Below are positions 56,161-64,000 of a stretch of 64,000 bases of DNA, one piece after another (positions within the stretch are counted from its first letter, which is position 1; the number at the start of each line of letters is the position of its first letter). The notes beneath the pieces were generated by a model. It ran no database searches. It was not told the DNA's origin and worked only from the letters and a program-made list of their open reading frames with translations. Source of the DNA: Kordia sp. SMS9 (GTDB lineage Bacteria; Bacteroidota; Bacteroidia; Flavobacteriales; Flavobacteriaceae); the NCBI RefSeq assembly GCF_003352465.1, contig NZ_CP031153.1, forward strand, positions 5,357,501 through 5,421,500. The letters run 5' to 3'. Made by a program: the position numbers and the translations under genes.

Positions 56161-56820
56161 TTATTTTATGATTTTTCGACCTTGTATAATTACTTCAGTA
56201 ACACACATTGGGAGTGTCCAGCTCATCCAACTTGCAAGCGCAACGATATCAGGTTCATTAGTTAATTCTAAACTAGAGAAAATATCTATCACCAACCTAA
56301 AAACTACGAATGCAAGGGTAATCATATAACACCGTACCATCCACTCCCTGTGTTGTGCTACTTTTCTATTTTTAATGGCTACAAATGACAAAATTGCGGT
56401 GACTAACCATACGAGTCCTCCAATACCGAGTCCTACATCAATAACAAGACTGCTTGAAGAAGTCGTAATTAGAAAAACCAGTGTTAGTGCAGATACCAGT
56501 ATACTTATTAAAAAGATATATCCTGATACTCGATGAAATCGAGGATATTTAATGCGTATTCTTGGAATAAATTGAAAAGGGCCAATAATCATGGCAATAA
56601 CACCTCCGAGTACGTGTGGCCATATCCAAACAACTCTTGAATAGTAGTATGGATTGTAGATCTCTTCTGAGATAATGAGAAAAGGCAATGCCCTAATAAT
56701 TAAATAATATGCTGATATGATTCCAAAAATGAGCATCGATATTTTAAATACCCAGTCACCTAACGTGTTCGCTTTTTTCTGACCCGATATGCGACCTATA
56801 TTTAAAAAATTTTGTTCCAT
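56161..56820 (-). CDS. DUF2306-family integral membrane protein
   Basis: A 219-residue protein with about six hydrophobic helices (near 27-47, 68-87, 103-122, 130-150, 160-180, 195-212) and the family signature GGVIAMIIGPFQFIPRIR...FHRVSGYIF. DUF2306 proteins are inner-membrane proteins of unknown function. It sits 75 bases after the ABC exporter gene and 210 bases before the PKS on the same strand, so it is very likely part of the biosynthetic operon. An accessory role in export, self-protection or membrane modification is possible; nothing in the sequence decides between these. Confidence 0.85.
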   Translation of the reverse strand: MEQNFLNIGRISGQKKANTLGDWVFKISMLIFGIISAYYLIIRALPFLIISEEIYNPYYYSRVVWIWPHVLGGVIAMIIGPFQFIPRIRIKYPRFHRVSGYIFLISILVSALTLVFLITTSSSSLVIDVGLGIGGLVWLVTAILSFVAIKNRKVAQHREWMVRCYMITLAFVVFRLVIDIFSSLELTNEPDIVALASWMSWTLPMCVTEVIIQGRKIIK

Positions 56821-56895
56821 ATTGTAATATGTTCTGGTAGTATTTTATTTTGTGTATTGTAGCAATCTTTGTACGTATGAATAAAAGATTGAATT

Positions 56896-58833
56896 TTAAT
56901 GAGACACCAGGTTGCTTTCAAGCTCTGATATGGTTCCCATTTCCATTTTGTAGACTTTGTTTGCTACATAGAAATACTTGTCATCATGCGTAATCACGAT
57001 CAATAGTTTTCCTTCATCTCTCATTTTTACGAGCAATTCGTTGTAGAAGAAATCTTTAAAGTCTGGATCAAGATCCGCGGCACATTCATCGAAGAAATAG
57101 ATAGGACGATCTTCTAAGTATGATTTTAAGATTGCCAATCGTTTTCGTTGTCCTTTAGAAAGATCAATGGTACTGTAGGCGCCATCTTCTATCTTTACTT
57201 TATCGAGCAGACCAAACATGTCTAACCATTCGTACACCTGATCTAAACGTTCCGTTTTGATACCATAGATTTTTTTGAAGAGATAGAAATCACTGTAAAT
57301 TACTGAGAAATGTTCTCCAAGCATCTTTGAATCTACGGGTTCGCCATTCACTAAAATTTGTCCAGAGTCAGAAGGATACAATCCTGTCAATGTTTTTAAG
57401 AAGGTAGTTTTTCCACTACCATTTCCACCGATGATGAAAACAATATCTCCTTGAACGACTTCGAAGTTAATCGGGCCAATTCCATACGTTCTTTCTTCTC
57501 TATCATCTGTTTTTTCATAATTGAAATATACATCTCTTACTTCTAATTTTTCAACTGATGATGTATTAAAATTAGCTACATTCTGTGGAAGCAACATGTC
57601 TTTTGTATCCGTATTTTGAAGAAATTCTCTAATTCGTTGCCAAGCAATTTTTGCATTGATGATTCCTGGTATTCCTGCCAACATGTTGTTAAAAGGTCCC
57701 CATAAATACAATGTTCCTACTACAAAAGTGGTGATGAGTCGTTTGTCAAATTCAAAAATCATAGGCGAAACTAAACAGGTAGCTCCGACAGCAATTGTAA
57801 ATGAAAGTTCAGAAAGAAGTGTTTTATTGATGTCTATATACGCCGCTTTGAGTTGATATTTGTAGAGTGTAGAATTTCTTTCTTCCATGTCTTTATGGTA
57901 TTCAACACGTTTTACATTGTGCAATACCAATTCTTTAAAACCATTTATCAAACCTGTAACCAAATTTGTAAACCGTTCTCTTTTTTCTCTAGTTTCTAAA
58001 ATAGCTCTGTTTAAAGGAGCGCCTAAATAACTGTACAGCACAAATACAAATGCCATAGAACCTACAAGAACGGATGCATTCAATATGTCTAATGTGAAAA
58101 GGTATATAAATATGATGATTGCTGTAAGTATGTGCGAGAAAATGTGAATAGCCACTTGCGAGAAGTAAAATATATCACCAATGTCTCTGTCTAAGATGGT
58201 ATAAATTTTTCCACTTTCAATTTTTTCATACTTCTGAAAAGGAATTTTAAACACATTTCTAAGAATCATTGAGTTGAAACTCTGCGCCACTAAAGAACCT
58301 AAATATGCTGTTTTTCTTTTGCTAAGTCTGATTGTAACAATATAAAAGTACGTCGCCAAGCCAAAGAACATTAATAAGTATTTGGTTTCTGTATTTCCAC
58401 CTACAAATTCACCAATAATCATCACAATCAGTGCATTTGCAATTCCTGGAATTAAGGATATGAGCAATAACGAAGAAAGTACATTGTGATATTCGTCTTT
58501 GTGAGGAAAGAATAATGTCATTCTTGTTAAAAAATAAAATGCCGTTACAACAATACCTAATAGCATGATCGCATCGCCTAAGGCTTGATGAGTTTCAGAC
58601 TGAATTGTCCAAAAATTTTCATCATACATTGCAATTGGCATGAAGTATAAGAACATAAATAAAGGTAAGATGGCTACAAAACCTAAAAAATAATCTGTGG
58701 TTTTTGCCAGCGATACTTCTTTGTTCCGCTTCTTACTTTTAATTTGAATAATTGCCATTATTGAGTATGCAACACCTATCAAGGTGAGTATAGCAATTAA
58801 TATTTGAATTGTGAAAACTGTATTTTCCATCAA
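56896..58833 (-). CDS. ABC exporter, cyclic-peptide type (SyrD/PvdE-like)
   Basis: A 645-residue fused exporter. An extra N-terminal membrane region (about 6-130) precedes a six-helix ABC transmembrane domain (about 140-415) and a nucleotide-binding domain with Walker A GGNGSGKTT (about 465), signature LSKGQRKRLAI (about 555) and Walker B IYFFDECAADLDP (about 580). The signature and the DECAADLDP box match the cyclic-peptide/siderophore exporters that move NRPS products across the inner membrane. The usual length is about 550; the surplus lies at the N-terminus. The gene lies between sbnB and the DUF2306 gene in the operon and is the obvious export route for the lipopeptide. Confidence 0.92.
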   Translation of the reverse strand: MMENTVFTIQILIAILTLIGVAYSIMAIIQIKSKKRNKEVSLAKTTDYFLGFVAILPLFMFLYFMPIAMYDENFWTIQSETHQALGDAIMLLGIVVTAFYFLTRMTLFFPHKDEYHNVLSSLLLISLIPGIANALIVMIIGEFVGGNTETKYLLMFFGLATYFYIVTIRLSKRKTAYLGSLVAQSFNSMILRNVFKIPFQKYEKIESGKIYTILDRDIGDIFYFSQVAIHIFSHILTAIIIFIYLFTLDILNASVLVGSMAFVFVLYSYLGAPLNRAILETREKRERFTNLVTGLINGFKELVLHNVKRVEYHKDMEERNSTLYKYQLKAAYIDINKTLLSELSFTIAVGATCLVSPMIFEFDKRLITTFVVGTLYLWGPFNNMLAGIPGIINAKIAWQRIREFLQNTDTKDMLLPQNVANFNTSSVEKLEVRDVYFNYEKTDDREERTYGIGPINFEVVQGDIVFIIGGNGSGKTTFLKTLTGLYPSDSGQILVNGEPVDSKMLGEHFSVIYSDFYLFKKIYGIKTERLDQVYEWLDMFGLLDKVKIEDGAYSTIDLSKGQRKRLAILKSYLEDRPIYFFDECAADLDPDFKDFFYNELLVKMRDEGKLLIVITHDDKYFYVANKVYKMEMGTISELESNLVSH

Positions 58834-58961
58834 GTTTTTCTTTAGAGTTGTTAATATTATTGAGATTTTTAAGTATAAATATTCTAGCTGCTTTACAAAT
58901 TAGAATAGAAATGTCGTCTGATTTTATATGATGTGATTGATTGAAATGTTTTCTAAACACT

Positions 58962-59933
58962 TTAATCTTCCAGTAAAACACCTACTTTTCGCTGAAGTGC
59001 CAATTTTAAAAAGTTATTCGCCATGGCAATGTCAAAAATCGCCATTCCCATCGGATTAAACATAATGGCTTGGTCTTTGTCTAAGGAAGCAAAATAATCT
59101 TCAGTGAGAAGGTCATGAATTTGCACTACATCTTCTCGTTGCAATTGATTGGTTTTGTGAAACATTTCAATGTCGGTATTTTCCCTACACACTTCATCCC
59201 AATCATCAACAATCATCGCCTTTGAAAACCAAGGAAATACATCTGACTTATAATCTCGTAAAGAAACATTCAAATGTAAAGAACCAGCTTTGGGCTGTTT
59301 GTCTATGTAGCGATCTTTGGATACCGTACAGGTAATAAAGATATCAGCATCCGAATACGCTTCTTCCCAACTAGATACTACGGTTACTTTTTTATTGAGA
59401 TCTTCGTCAATGAAATTTCTATCAACACCTTTTAGGTCATAAAGTAATACACGTTCAATATGTTCACCGAGCAAGGCGTGACACATTTTTAAATGCGTTC
59501 GTCCGATAGGTCCAAAACCAATAATTCCTATTTTTAAATTTTGATTTTTTCGTTGTTCAATAAATGCTTTCATGATAAAACCACTTACTGATGCCGTTCT
59601 AATAGCCGAAATAGCGCCACTATTGATTACACCTACAGGAATGCCTGTTTCGGCTTCGTTCAATGTAATTACACTATGTGCTCTGGCGATTCCTTTATTG
59701 ATGTTATTTGGAAAACTTGCAATCCATTTAATACCAGCTTTATTGATGTTTCCTCCTACAAATGCAGGCATGGCAATAATTCTGTTAGTTGCATCTCCAT
59801 AACGCAAATACGGCTTTATGGGTTGTGCCATATCCTTGGAACTTAGACAGCCTGTTGCATCTGCAATTACTTGAACGTTATTGTTCCAATCTACGTTTAA
59901 CTCGTGTACGTTTTTGTCATTTAAGTATATCAT
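58962..59933 (-). CDS. sbnB: SbnB-like NAD-dependent dehydrogenase (L-2,3-diaminopropionate synthesis)
   Basis: A 323-residue member of the ornithine cyclodeaminase/mu-crystallin family with a Rossmann motif GIIGFGPIGRTH (136-147) and conserved substrate-side residues (AGIKWIASFPNN, near 66-77). In SbnB this fold oxidatively cleaves N-(1-amino-1-carboxyl-2-ethyl)-glutamate to L-2,3-diaminopropionate and 2-oxoglutarate (established for staphyloferrin B). The adjacent sbnA-like gene, 35 bases upstream in the same operon, supports this over cyclodeaminase activity. It supplies a building block for one of the NRPS adenylation domains. Confidence 0.9.
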   Translation of the reverse strand: MIYLNDKNVHELNVDWNNNVQVIADATGCLSSKDMAQPIKPYLRYGDATNRIIAMPAFVGGNINKAGIKWIASFPNNINKGIARAHSVITLNEAETGIPVGVINSGAISAIRTASVSGFIMKAFIEQRKNQNLKIGIIGFGPIGRTHLKMCHALLGEHIERVLLYDLKGVDRNFIDEDLNKKVTVVSSWEEAYSDADIFITCTVSKDRYIDKQPKAGSLHLNVSLRDYKSDVFPWFSKAMIVDDWDEVCRENTDIEMFHKTNQLQREDVVQIHDLLTEDYFASLDKDQAIMFNPMGMAIFDIAMANNFLKLALQRKVGVLLED

Positions 59934-59968
59934 TGTTTTGTGCTTTATTTATAAAGATTAAATTATGT

Positions 59969-60937
59969 TTAGGCTGGAGTTAAATTGTAGGCTTCTATCA
60001 TTTCTCTCCATTCAGCATTGTATATGGTAGATATGTAGCGTTCTCCTTTATCCGCAAATACACACATGACGTTCACAGGTCTGTCAACTTGATGCATTTG
60101 AAAATATTTATTGACCGCAGCATAGACCGATCCTGAGGAGCCACCTGCGTATATGTTGTGTTTTTCTAAGAGTTCAATACAGCAATCTATCGTTTCATTT
60201 TCATCTACTGAGACCACATCATCTATCTTTGCCGAATCCAAAATTTTAGGTCGTAAACTCGAGCCAATTCCTGGGATAAAACGTTTTCGTGATTTTCCTC
60301 CAAAAATGACCGATCCTTCTACATCTACCGCAATAATTTGTGCATTCGGGTATTTCTTCTTTACACGTTGAGAAACCCCTGTAATAGTACCTCCCGAACT
60401 TACACCCATAAATAAATAATCTAATTTTTGCCTCGGAATTTCTAAACAAATTTCATTTCCTAAAGAGTTGAAATATGCTTCTGCATTCAATGGATTTTCA
60501 TATTGATTTACCCAATAAATATTTTCGGTATTCGCAACAATTTCTTTTATTTTTCTAATTCTATTCAACAAGAATCCACCACGCTCATCAGGCTCGGTAA
60601 TCTTTATGACTTCAGCACCTTGCAATCGAATCATCATTTCATTCACAGGCAAAGTCGTATCATCAATGACACAAATAAATCGCAATCCTTTTTGTCTTGC
60701 ATACGCTGACAATGCGATTCCGAAATTTCCAGAAGAAGATTCTATAAGTGTAGTTTCACTGTTGATAGTTCCCTGATTCAACAAAGTGTTGATAATATAG
60801 GAAGCCGCACGATCTTTAACACTTCCCGTAGGATTGTAAAATTCCAATTTTGCGAAAATATTCAAATTAGACTTCTCATAGTTTTTCAGTGCTATTAATG
60901 GAGTGTTCCCCACTTTTTCTAAAATGTTGTTTATCAT
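59969..60937 (-). CDS. sbnA: SbnA-like PLP enzyme (N-(1-amino-1-carboxyl-2-ethyl)-glutamate synthase)
   Basis: A 322-residue cysteine-synthase-fold protein. PLP lysine Lys41 sits in GSVKDRA, SSSGNFG (67-73) contacts the substrate carboxylate, and GVSSGGTITG (178-187) binds the PLP phosphate. SbnA condenses O-phosphoserine with glutamate; with SbnB it yields L-2,3-diaminopropionate. The pairing with the dehydrogenase gene and the location at the head of the NRPS operon distinguish it from housekeeping cysteine synthase. It is the first structural gene after the UpxY antiterminator and the long leader. Confidence 0.92.
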   Translation of the reverse strand: MINNILEKVGNTPLIALKNYEKSNLNIFAKLEFYNPTGSVKDRAASYIINTLLNQGTINSETTLIESSSGNFGIALSAYARQKGLRFICVIDDTTLPVNEMMIRLQGAEVIKITEPDERGGFLLNRIRKIKEIVANTENIYWVNQYENPLNAEAYFNSLGNEICLEIPRQKLDYLFMGVSSGGTITGVSQRVKKKYPNAQIIAVDVEGSVIFGGKSRKRFIPGIGSSLRPKILDSAKIDDVVSVDENETIDCCIELLEKHNIYAGGSSGSVYAAVNKYFQMHQVDRPVNVMCVFADKGERYISTIYNAEWREMIEAYNLTPA

Positions 60938-61345
60938 GGTTATTTGTTTAAGCGGATTAATTAATGAACTCGATATGAATTATGTGTAAAATATTATCCT
61001 GTAATTCCGATAGATTATATAGATTGTATATACAGTTAAGCGATTCTACAATGCATTTTCTAAAAATTATAGTTTGAAAAAAAGTATTACTGTTCAGTAT
61101 AAATGAGGAGGGAAAGTATAACTAGTAAAATTTTGTAATGCTGAATCAACTTCAATAGCAATCTCAAATTTGGCTCAAAACAAAGAGCTGCTTCTGAATG
61201 ATTTTTTTAAGTTTCTCGAACATACACGCCACGTATGGAAATACATTTTTTTTAAAAATTATAATGAAGGGTTAACATGAACAATATATAATTACAGATA
61301 GCTGTTTCAATCCATTCGAATGTTTCTAATAGATATATTTAATTT

Positions 61346-61353
61346 CAAATATA
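61346..61353 (-). promoter_or_regulatory. Candidate Bacteroidota -7 box (TATATTTG)
   Basis: TATATTTG matches the TAnnTTTG consensus of Bacteroidota housekeeping promoters exactly. No clear TTTG at -33 is visible upstream, and the box overlaps the 16-base repeat by three bases, so it could be a promoter for sbnA and the downstream genes or a chance match. If used, the leader would be about 400 bases. Confidence 0.3.
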
Positions 61354-61366
61354 GCTTCGCTTCCCT
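61351..61366 (-). promoter_or_regulatory. 16-base repeat, copy 2, in the sbnA leader (candidate antiterminator site)
   Basis: On the transcribed-sense (minus) strand it reads AGGGAAGCGAAGCTAT. The same 16 bases occur at 62039-62054. The core GCGAAGC is known to form an unusually stable single-stranded DNA mini-hairpin. It lies about 415 bases before the sbnA start and about 145 after the upxY-type stop. Confidence 0.5.
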
Positions 61367-61509
61367 AAGTCACATTAAGGTGTTTTTTGAACGAAATGAA
61401 TAAACTATGTAGTTACTTAAAAACCTTACATTTTACATCTGTACATAAAAAGCAAGGGCAATTTGTATTTTAAAACAGTGGGAATTCAACCCAACTTATA
61501 ATTCTTCTT

Positions 61510-62019
61510 TTAAACCTCTTCTAAGTAATGAACAGGCGTTGTTACTGTAATATTTTGTTGCAACGATTCAACATTTACAATAATCTTATTCATGTTATTT
61601 GCACGAACAATTTTACAATGAAGTCCACGCAATGGACCGTATGTAATTTTCTTCATATCACCAACTTTTGGAAGTTGAGGCGTAACTTCAAAATCTACAA
61701 TGTTTGAATCACCTATCAATAACTTAATTTGATGAATCTCTTTTTCACTCACCCTAGCATACGTATCTCCAAAACTAATATAAGCACAAGCTCCAAAAGC
61801 AGATAATGCTTGATGAAATTCTAAAGATGTTTTGACATTGACAAACACATAGGATGGAAACAATGGTTTCAAAACCATTTTTTTACGATCACTCCATTGT
61901 CGAATCGTTTTAATATGTGGTGCAAAAGATTCTATCGAAATATCTTTTAAATATTCGTCCACTTTGCGCTCACAACGAGACCTAACATATAATACGTACC
62001 AACCAGTTACAAATTTCAT
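61510..62019 (-). CDS. UpxY/RfaH/LoaP-type transcription antiterminator (NusG paralogue)
   Basis: A 169-residue protein with a NusG N-terminal domain (5-100; GWYVLYVRSRCERKVDEYL, LFPSYVFVN) and a KOW domain (117-150) with the RGL signature (131-133) of specialised NusG paralogues. These proteins bind RNA polymerase at operon-specific leaders and let it read through long operons: UpxY for Bacteroides capsules, LoaP for long polyketide operons in Bacillus. Here it is the first gene before a 45-kb minus-strand NRPS/PKS operon, separated by a 572-base leader. It most likely secures read-through of that operon. Length fits the UpxY class. Confidence 0.92.
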   Translation of the reverse strand: MKFVTGWYVLYVRSRCERKVDEYLKDISIESFAPHIKTIRQWSDRKKMVLKPLFPSYVFVNVKTSLEFHQALSAFGACAYISFGDTYARVSEKEIHQIKLLIGDSNIVDFEVTPQLPKVGDMKKITYGPLRGLHCKIVRANNMNKIIVNVESLQQNITVTTPVHYLEEV

Positions 62020-62038
62020 AATTTAATTAATTTGGTGA

Positions 62039-62054
62039 ATAGCTTCGCTTCCCT
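62039..62054 (-). promoter_or_regulatory. 16-base repeat, copy 1, just upstream of the upxY-type gene
   Basis: AGGGAAGCGAAGCTAT on the minus strand, ending 19 bases before the ATG of the antiterminator gene. It is identical over 16 bases to the copy in the sbnA leader; flanking bases differ apart from a loosely similar A/T-rich stretch downstream. In this copy no TAnnTTTG box follows, so the conserved unit is not simply a promoter. Confidence 0.5.
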
Positions 62055-62653
62055 CACTCCCATGAGCAAGATTAATTTTAAAAATAAAAAGAGGGTAAAG
62101 TAGTTTGTAAATATCGTCGAAAAGTAATATTTAATATTGAAGAGGGTGTCTTACTTTTTTATCTTTTACTGATACAAGTATAATAACTTTTTTTCAGTTT
62201 AAAGTTCGTAAATCTTAAAAAAAAAGCAATCCATATCTAATAGTATGGTAAAACCGTAATCCTTTCGAAAAGCCCGTAAATACTTAAAAAACTTGCTACA
62301 AAAGTGACAAATTGTATGTCATTTTACGACATTGTGAAATTAAATAATAAGCTTTTCATCAGAATAAATAAATGGAAAACTAAAAAACAACTGAATACAC
62401 TTATCAGAATTCACCAAAGTAGCTCAAAAGTACTCATGACAATCAAACTTCGACTTGCTTTTTTTGCTTCTATTCCTCACGATATCTATAGCTAAATTGA
62501 CACAAAATGGCATAAAAGATTTGCAAAGAAACGTTGAAGTTCAAGGCAAAAAAACACAGGCATAGCTATGCTACGACGAGTATTTTTAACAAAGAAACTC
62601 CACTTTTATTTATAATATGTTGATTTAGCTATATATTTGAGAAAAAGCTTTGC
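62055..62653. other. Divergent intergenic region between upxY-type gene and DUF255 gene
   Basis: About 600 bases without a gene I can support. It should contain promoters for both divergent genes. TATATTTG at 62632-62639 (plus strand) fits the -7 consensus but is only 14 bases before the DUF255 ATG and lacks a -33 partner; TACTTTTG at 62432-62425 (minus strand) also lacks one. A perfect 12-base palindrome GCATAGCTATGC lies at 62560-62571, and TGACA-N7-TGTCA at 62306-62322. Confidence 0.4.
62560..62571. repeat. 12-base perfect palindrome
   Basis: GCATAGCTATGC, a self-complementary site about 80 bases upstream of the DUF255 gene. It could be a regulator site or part of a dispersed intergenic element; nothing else in the window decides. 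Confidence 0.3.
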
Positions 62654-64000
62654 ATGCGCATTTTTCAAACGACTTTTCTTATCATACTATTCCTGCTGAT
62701 TTCTTGTTCAGAAAACTCAAAAGAAACACACAAATACACCAATGCACTCCGTAACGAATCGAGTCCGTATTTGTTGCAACACGCGCACAATCCTGTACAT
62801 TGGCAACCTTGGAACGAGAACATTCTAGCGAAAGCGAAAAAAGAAAACAAACTCATTCTATTCTCTATTGGCTACGCTTCCTGCCATTGGTGTCACGTGA
62901 TGGAAAAGGAAACTTTTGAAGATGCTGAAGTTGCGAAATTCATGAACACACATTTTATCAACGTAAAAGTAGATCGCGAAGAACATCCTGACATTGACAA
63001 AACTTACATCAAAGCGGTGCAACTCATGACAGGAAATGCAGGTTGGCCGCTAAACTGCATCACACTTTCCAACGGAGAACCTGTGTGGGGCGGCACGTAT
63101 TTTACCAAAGAAAACTGGATGAATTCACTAAAACAAATCGTAAAAATTCATCAAGAAAATCCCGAAAAAACCGCCGAATTTGCCAAAGCGCAAACGCAAC
63201 GCATGAAATCGCTGCAAACATTTGCTGGCAATAACGAAAATATTTCCAATATTTCCACAGACAGCATCATCCATACATGGAAAAAAGAATTGGATTTTGA
63301 TGCTGGCGGATTGCAAGAAGCTGAAAAATTCCCAAGACCCAACAAGTACAACTTTCTGCTGCGCTATGCAACAACGAACAACAATACAGCACTGCTGCAA
63401 CATATCAACACAACACTGAAAAACATTGCCAATCGTGGATTGTTTGATCATTTAGAAGGCGGATTTGCACGGTACACAACCGACAAACTTTGGAACATTC
63501 CGCACTTTGAAAAAATGTTGTACGACAATGCACAACTCATTTCTTTGTTCTCGTATGCTTACCAAACGCAACAACATGAAACTTATAAAAACACAGTCTA
63601 CCAAACGCTAAATTTTGTAAATAAAGAACTAACGCGCGATGACGGTTTGTGGTATGCTTCACTAAATGCAGACAGTTTCAATGCAAAAAACAAACTCGAA
63701 GAAGGCGCGTATTACACCTGGAAAACAACGGAATTACAAGAACTCATCAAAGAAGATTTCGCGCTCTTTTCGGAATATTACGGCATCAATCAAATCCCAA
63801 AAACGGAAGATGGAAAACATGTGTTGGTCAAAACGATGACTGATACCGCTTTCGCGAGAAAACACACCAAGACACTTGCCGTTGCACAACAAAAAATAGC
63901 ACATTGGAAAACCACTCTTCTACAAGAACGCAAACGTAGAAAAGCACCTGAAACAGACACAAAAATACTAACTGCGTGGAATGCGCTTATGCTAAAAGCA
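62654..64000 (+). CDS. DUF255 thioredoxin-fold lipoprotein (YyaL/SPATA20-like), partial
   Basis: The frame opens at ATG 62654 and remains open to the window edge (449 codons); the family is usually about 670-700 residues, so roughly the last third is missing. The N-terminus has a lipoprotein signal with lipobox LLISC (Cys18). The DUF255 signature SSPYLLQHAHNPVHW follows (36-50), then a thioredoxin-like ASCHWCHVM motif (Cys77, Cys80), and in the (alpha/alpha)6 part GLFDHLEGGFARYTTD, PHFEKMLYDNAQL and TKILTAWNALM. The biochemical role is not established; redox or sugar-epimerase-like functions have been suggested for the family. It is transcribed away from the NRPS operon and is probably not part of it. 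Confidence 0.92.
   Translation, partial: MRIFQTTFLIILFLLISCSENSKETHKYTNALRNESSPYLLQHAHNPVHWQPWNENILAKAKKENKLILFSIGYASCHWCHVMEKETFEDAEVAKFMNTHFINVKVDREEHPDIDKTYIKAVQLMTGNAGWPLNCITLSNGEPVWGGTYFTKENWMNSLKQIVKIHQENPEKTAEFAKAQTQRMKSLQTFAGNNENISNISTDSIIHTWKKELDFDAGGLQEAEKFPRPNKYNFLLRYATTNNNTALLQHINTTLKNIANRGLFDHLEGGFARYTTDKLWNIPHFEKMLYDNAQLISLFSYAYQTQQHETYKNTVYQTLNFVNKELTRDDGLWYASLNADSFNAKNKLEEGAYYTWKTTELQELIKEDFALFSEYYGINQIPKTEDGKHVLVKTMTDTAFARKHTKTLAVAQQKIAHWKTTLLQERKRRKAPETDTKILTAWNALMLKA

Larger units (their letters stand above)
60938..61509 (-). other. Long leader between the upxY-type gene and sbnA
   Basis: This 572-base stretch holds no gene I can support on either strand. It is AT-rich and contains one copy of a 16-base sequence (61351-61366) also found before the upxY-type gene. 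On the minus strand a TATATTTG box directly follows that copy. A long untranslated leader upstream of an operon led by a NusG paralogue is the arrangement in which leader attenuation is known in Bacteroides capsule operons. Confidence 0.5.

Noticed and set aside
55933..56265. 110-codon plus-strand ORF across the gap before the PKS
   Set aside because: It overlaps the starts or ends of two minus-strand genes and has no recognisable product; kept only as a low-interest finding.
58739..58981. 80-codon minus-strand ORF across the exporter-sbnB junction
   Set aside because: It overlaps the end of sbnB and the start of the exporter in another frame, and its composition looks random.
62425..62432. 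TACTTTTG as promoter of the upxY-type gene
   Set aside because: It matches the -7 consensus, but no -33 element lies at the right spacing and the leader would be over 400 bases.

Overview
The window looks like an AT-rich chromosome segment of a Bacteroidota bacterium, most likely a marine Flavobacteriaceae member (Kordia-like; inferred, not proven). The clues are an UpxY-type NusG paralogue, a TonB receptor with a carboxypeptidase-like N-terminal domain, a TPR histidine kinase, weak Shine-Dalgarno signals and low-GC codon use. No rRNA, tRNA, CRISPR array or insertion sequence was seen.

Region 1 (1-6035) is an accessory island. Five tightly packed minus-strand genes encode a beta-rich protein, a caspase-like protease, a TIR protein, an 881-residue protein with a degenerate P-loop-like segment, and an unknown protein cut by the window edge. 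A TIR-like (DUF1863/ThsB-type) gene diverges from them. This resembles a bacterial conflict or regulated-cell-death system, and three of its proteins carry a similar short Asn/Gly/Ile-rich beta motif. Region 2 (6041-9081) holds a LuxR-type response regulator, its TPR histidine kinase and a small disordered protein.

Region 3 (9508-15262) holds a Sfp-type phosphopantetheinyl transferase paired with an ornithine-carbamoyltransferase homologue whose usual HCLP motif reads HDLP. Next come a TonB-type receptor, two membrane proteins and an ECF sigma factor.

Region 4 (15620-62019) is a large NRPS/PKS cluster read entirely on the minus strand. In transcription order: UpxY antiterminator, a 572-base leader, SbnA and SbnB (making L-2,3-diaminopropionate), a cyclic-peptide-type ABC exporter, a DUF2306 membrane protein, a fully reducing PKS (KS-AT-DH-ER-KR-ACP), NRPS-1 (acyl-AMP ligase-T-C-A-T-C-A-T), NRPS-2 (C-A-T-C-A-T-C-A-T-E-C-A-T), NRPS-3 (C-A-T-C-A-T-C-A-T-TE) and a type II thioesterase. 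Specificity residues read by eye suggest acyl - two Gln/Glu-like positions - Thr - Thr - D-Ser - Ser - three unassigned polar positions, one or more of which could be diaminopropionate. That is a nine-residue lipopeptide released by the C-terminal thioesterase.

A 16-base sequence containing a GCGAAGC mini-hairpin lies just upstream of the UpxY gene and again in the leader before sbnA. It is a candidate recruitment site for the antiterminator. Region 5 (62654-64000) is the start of a DUF255/thioredoxin-fold lipoprotein gene that runs off the right edge.
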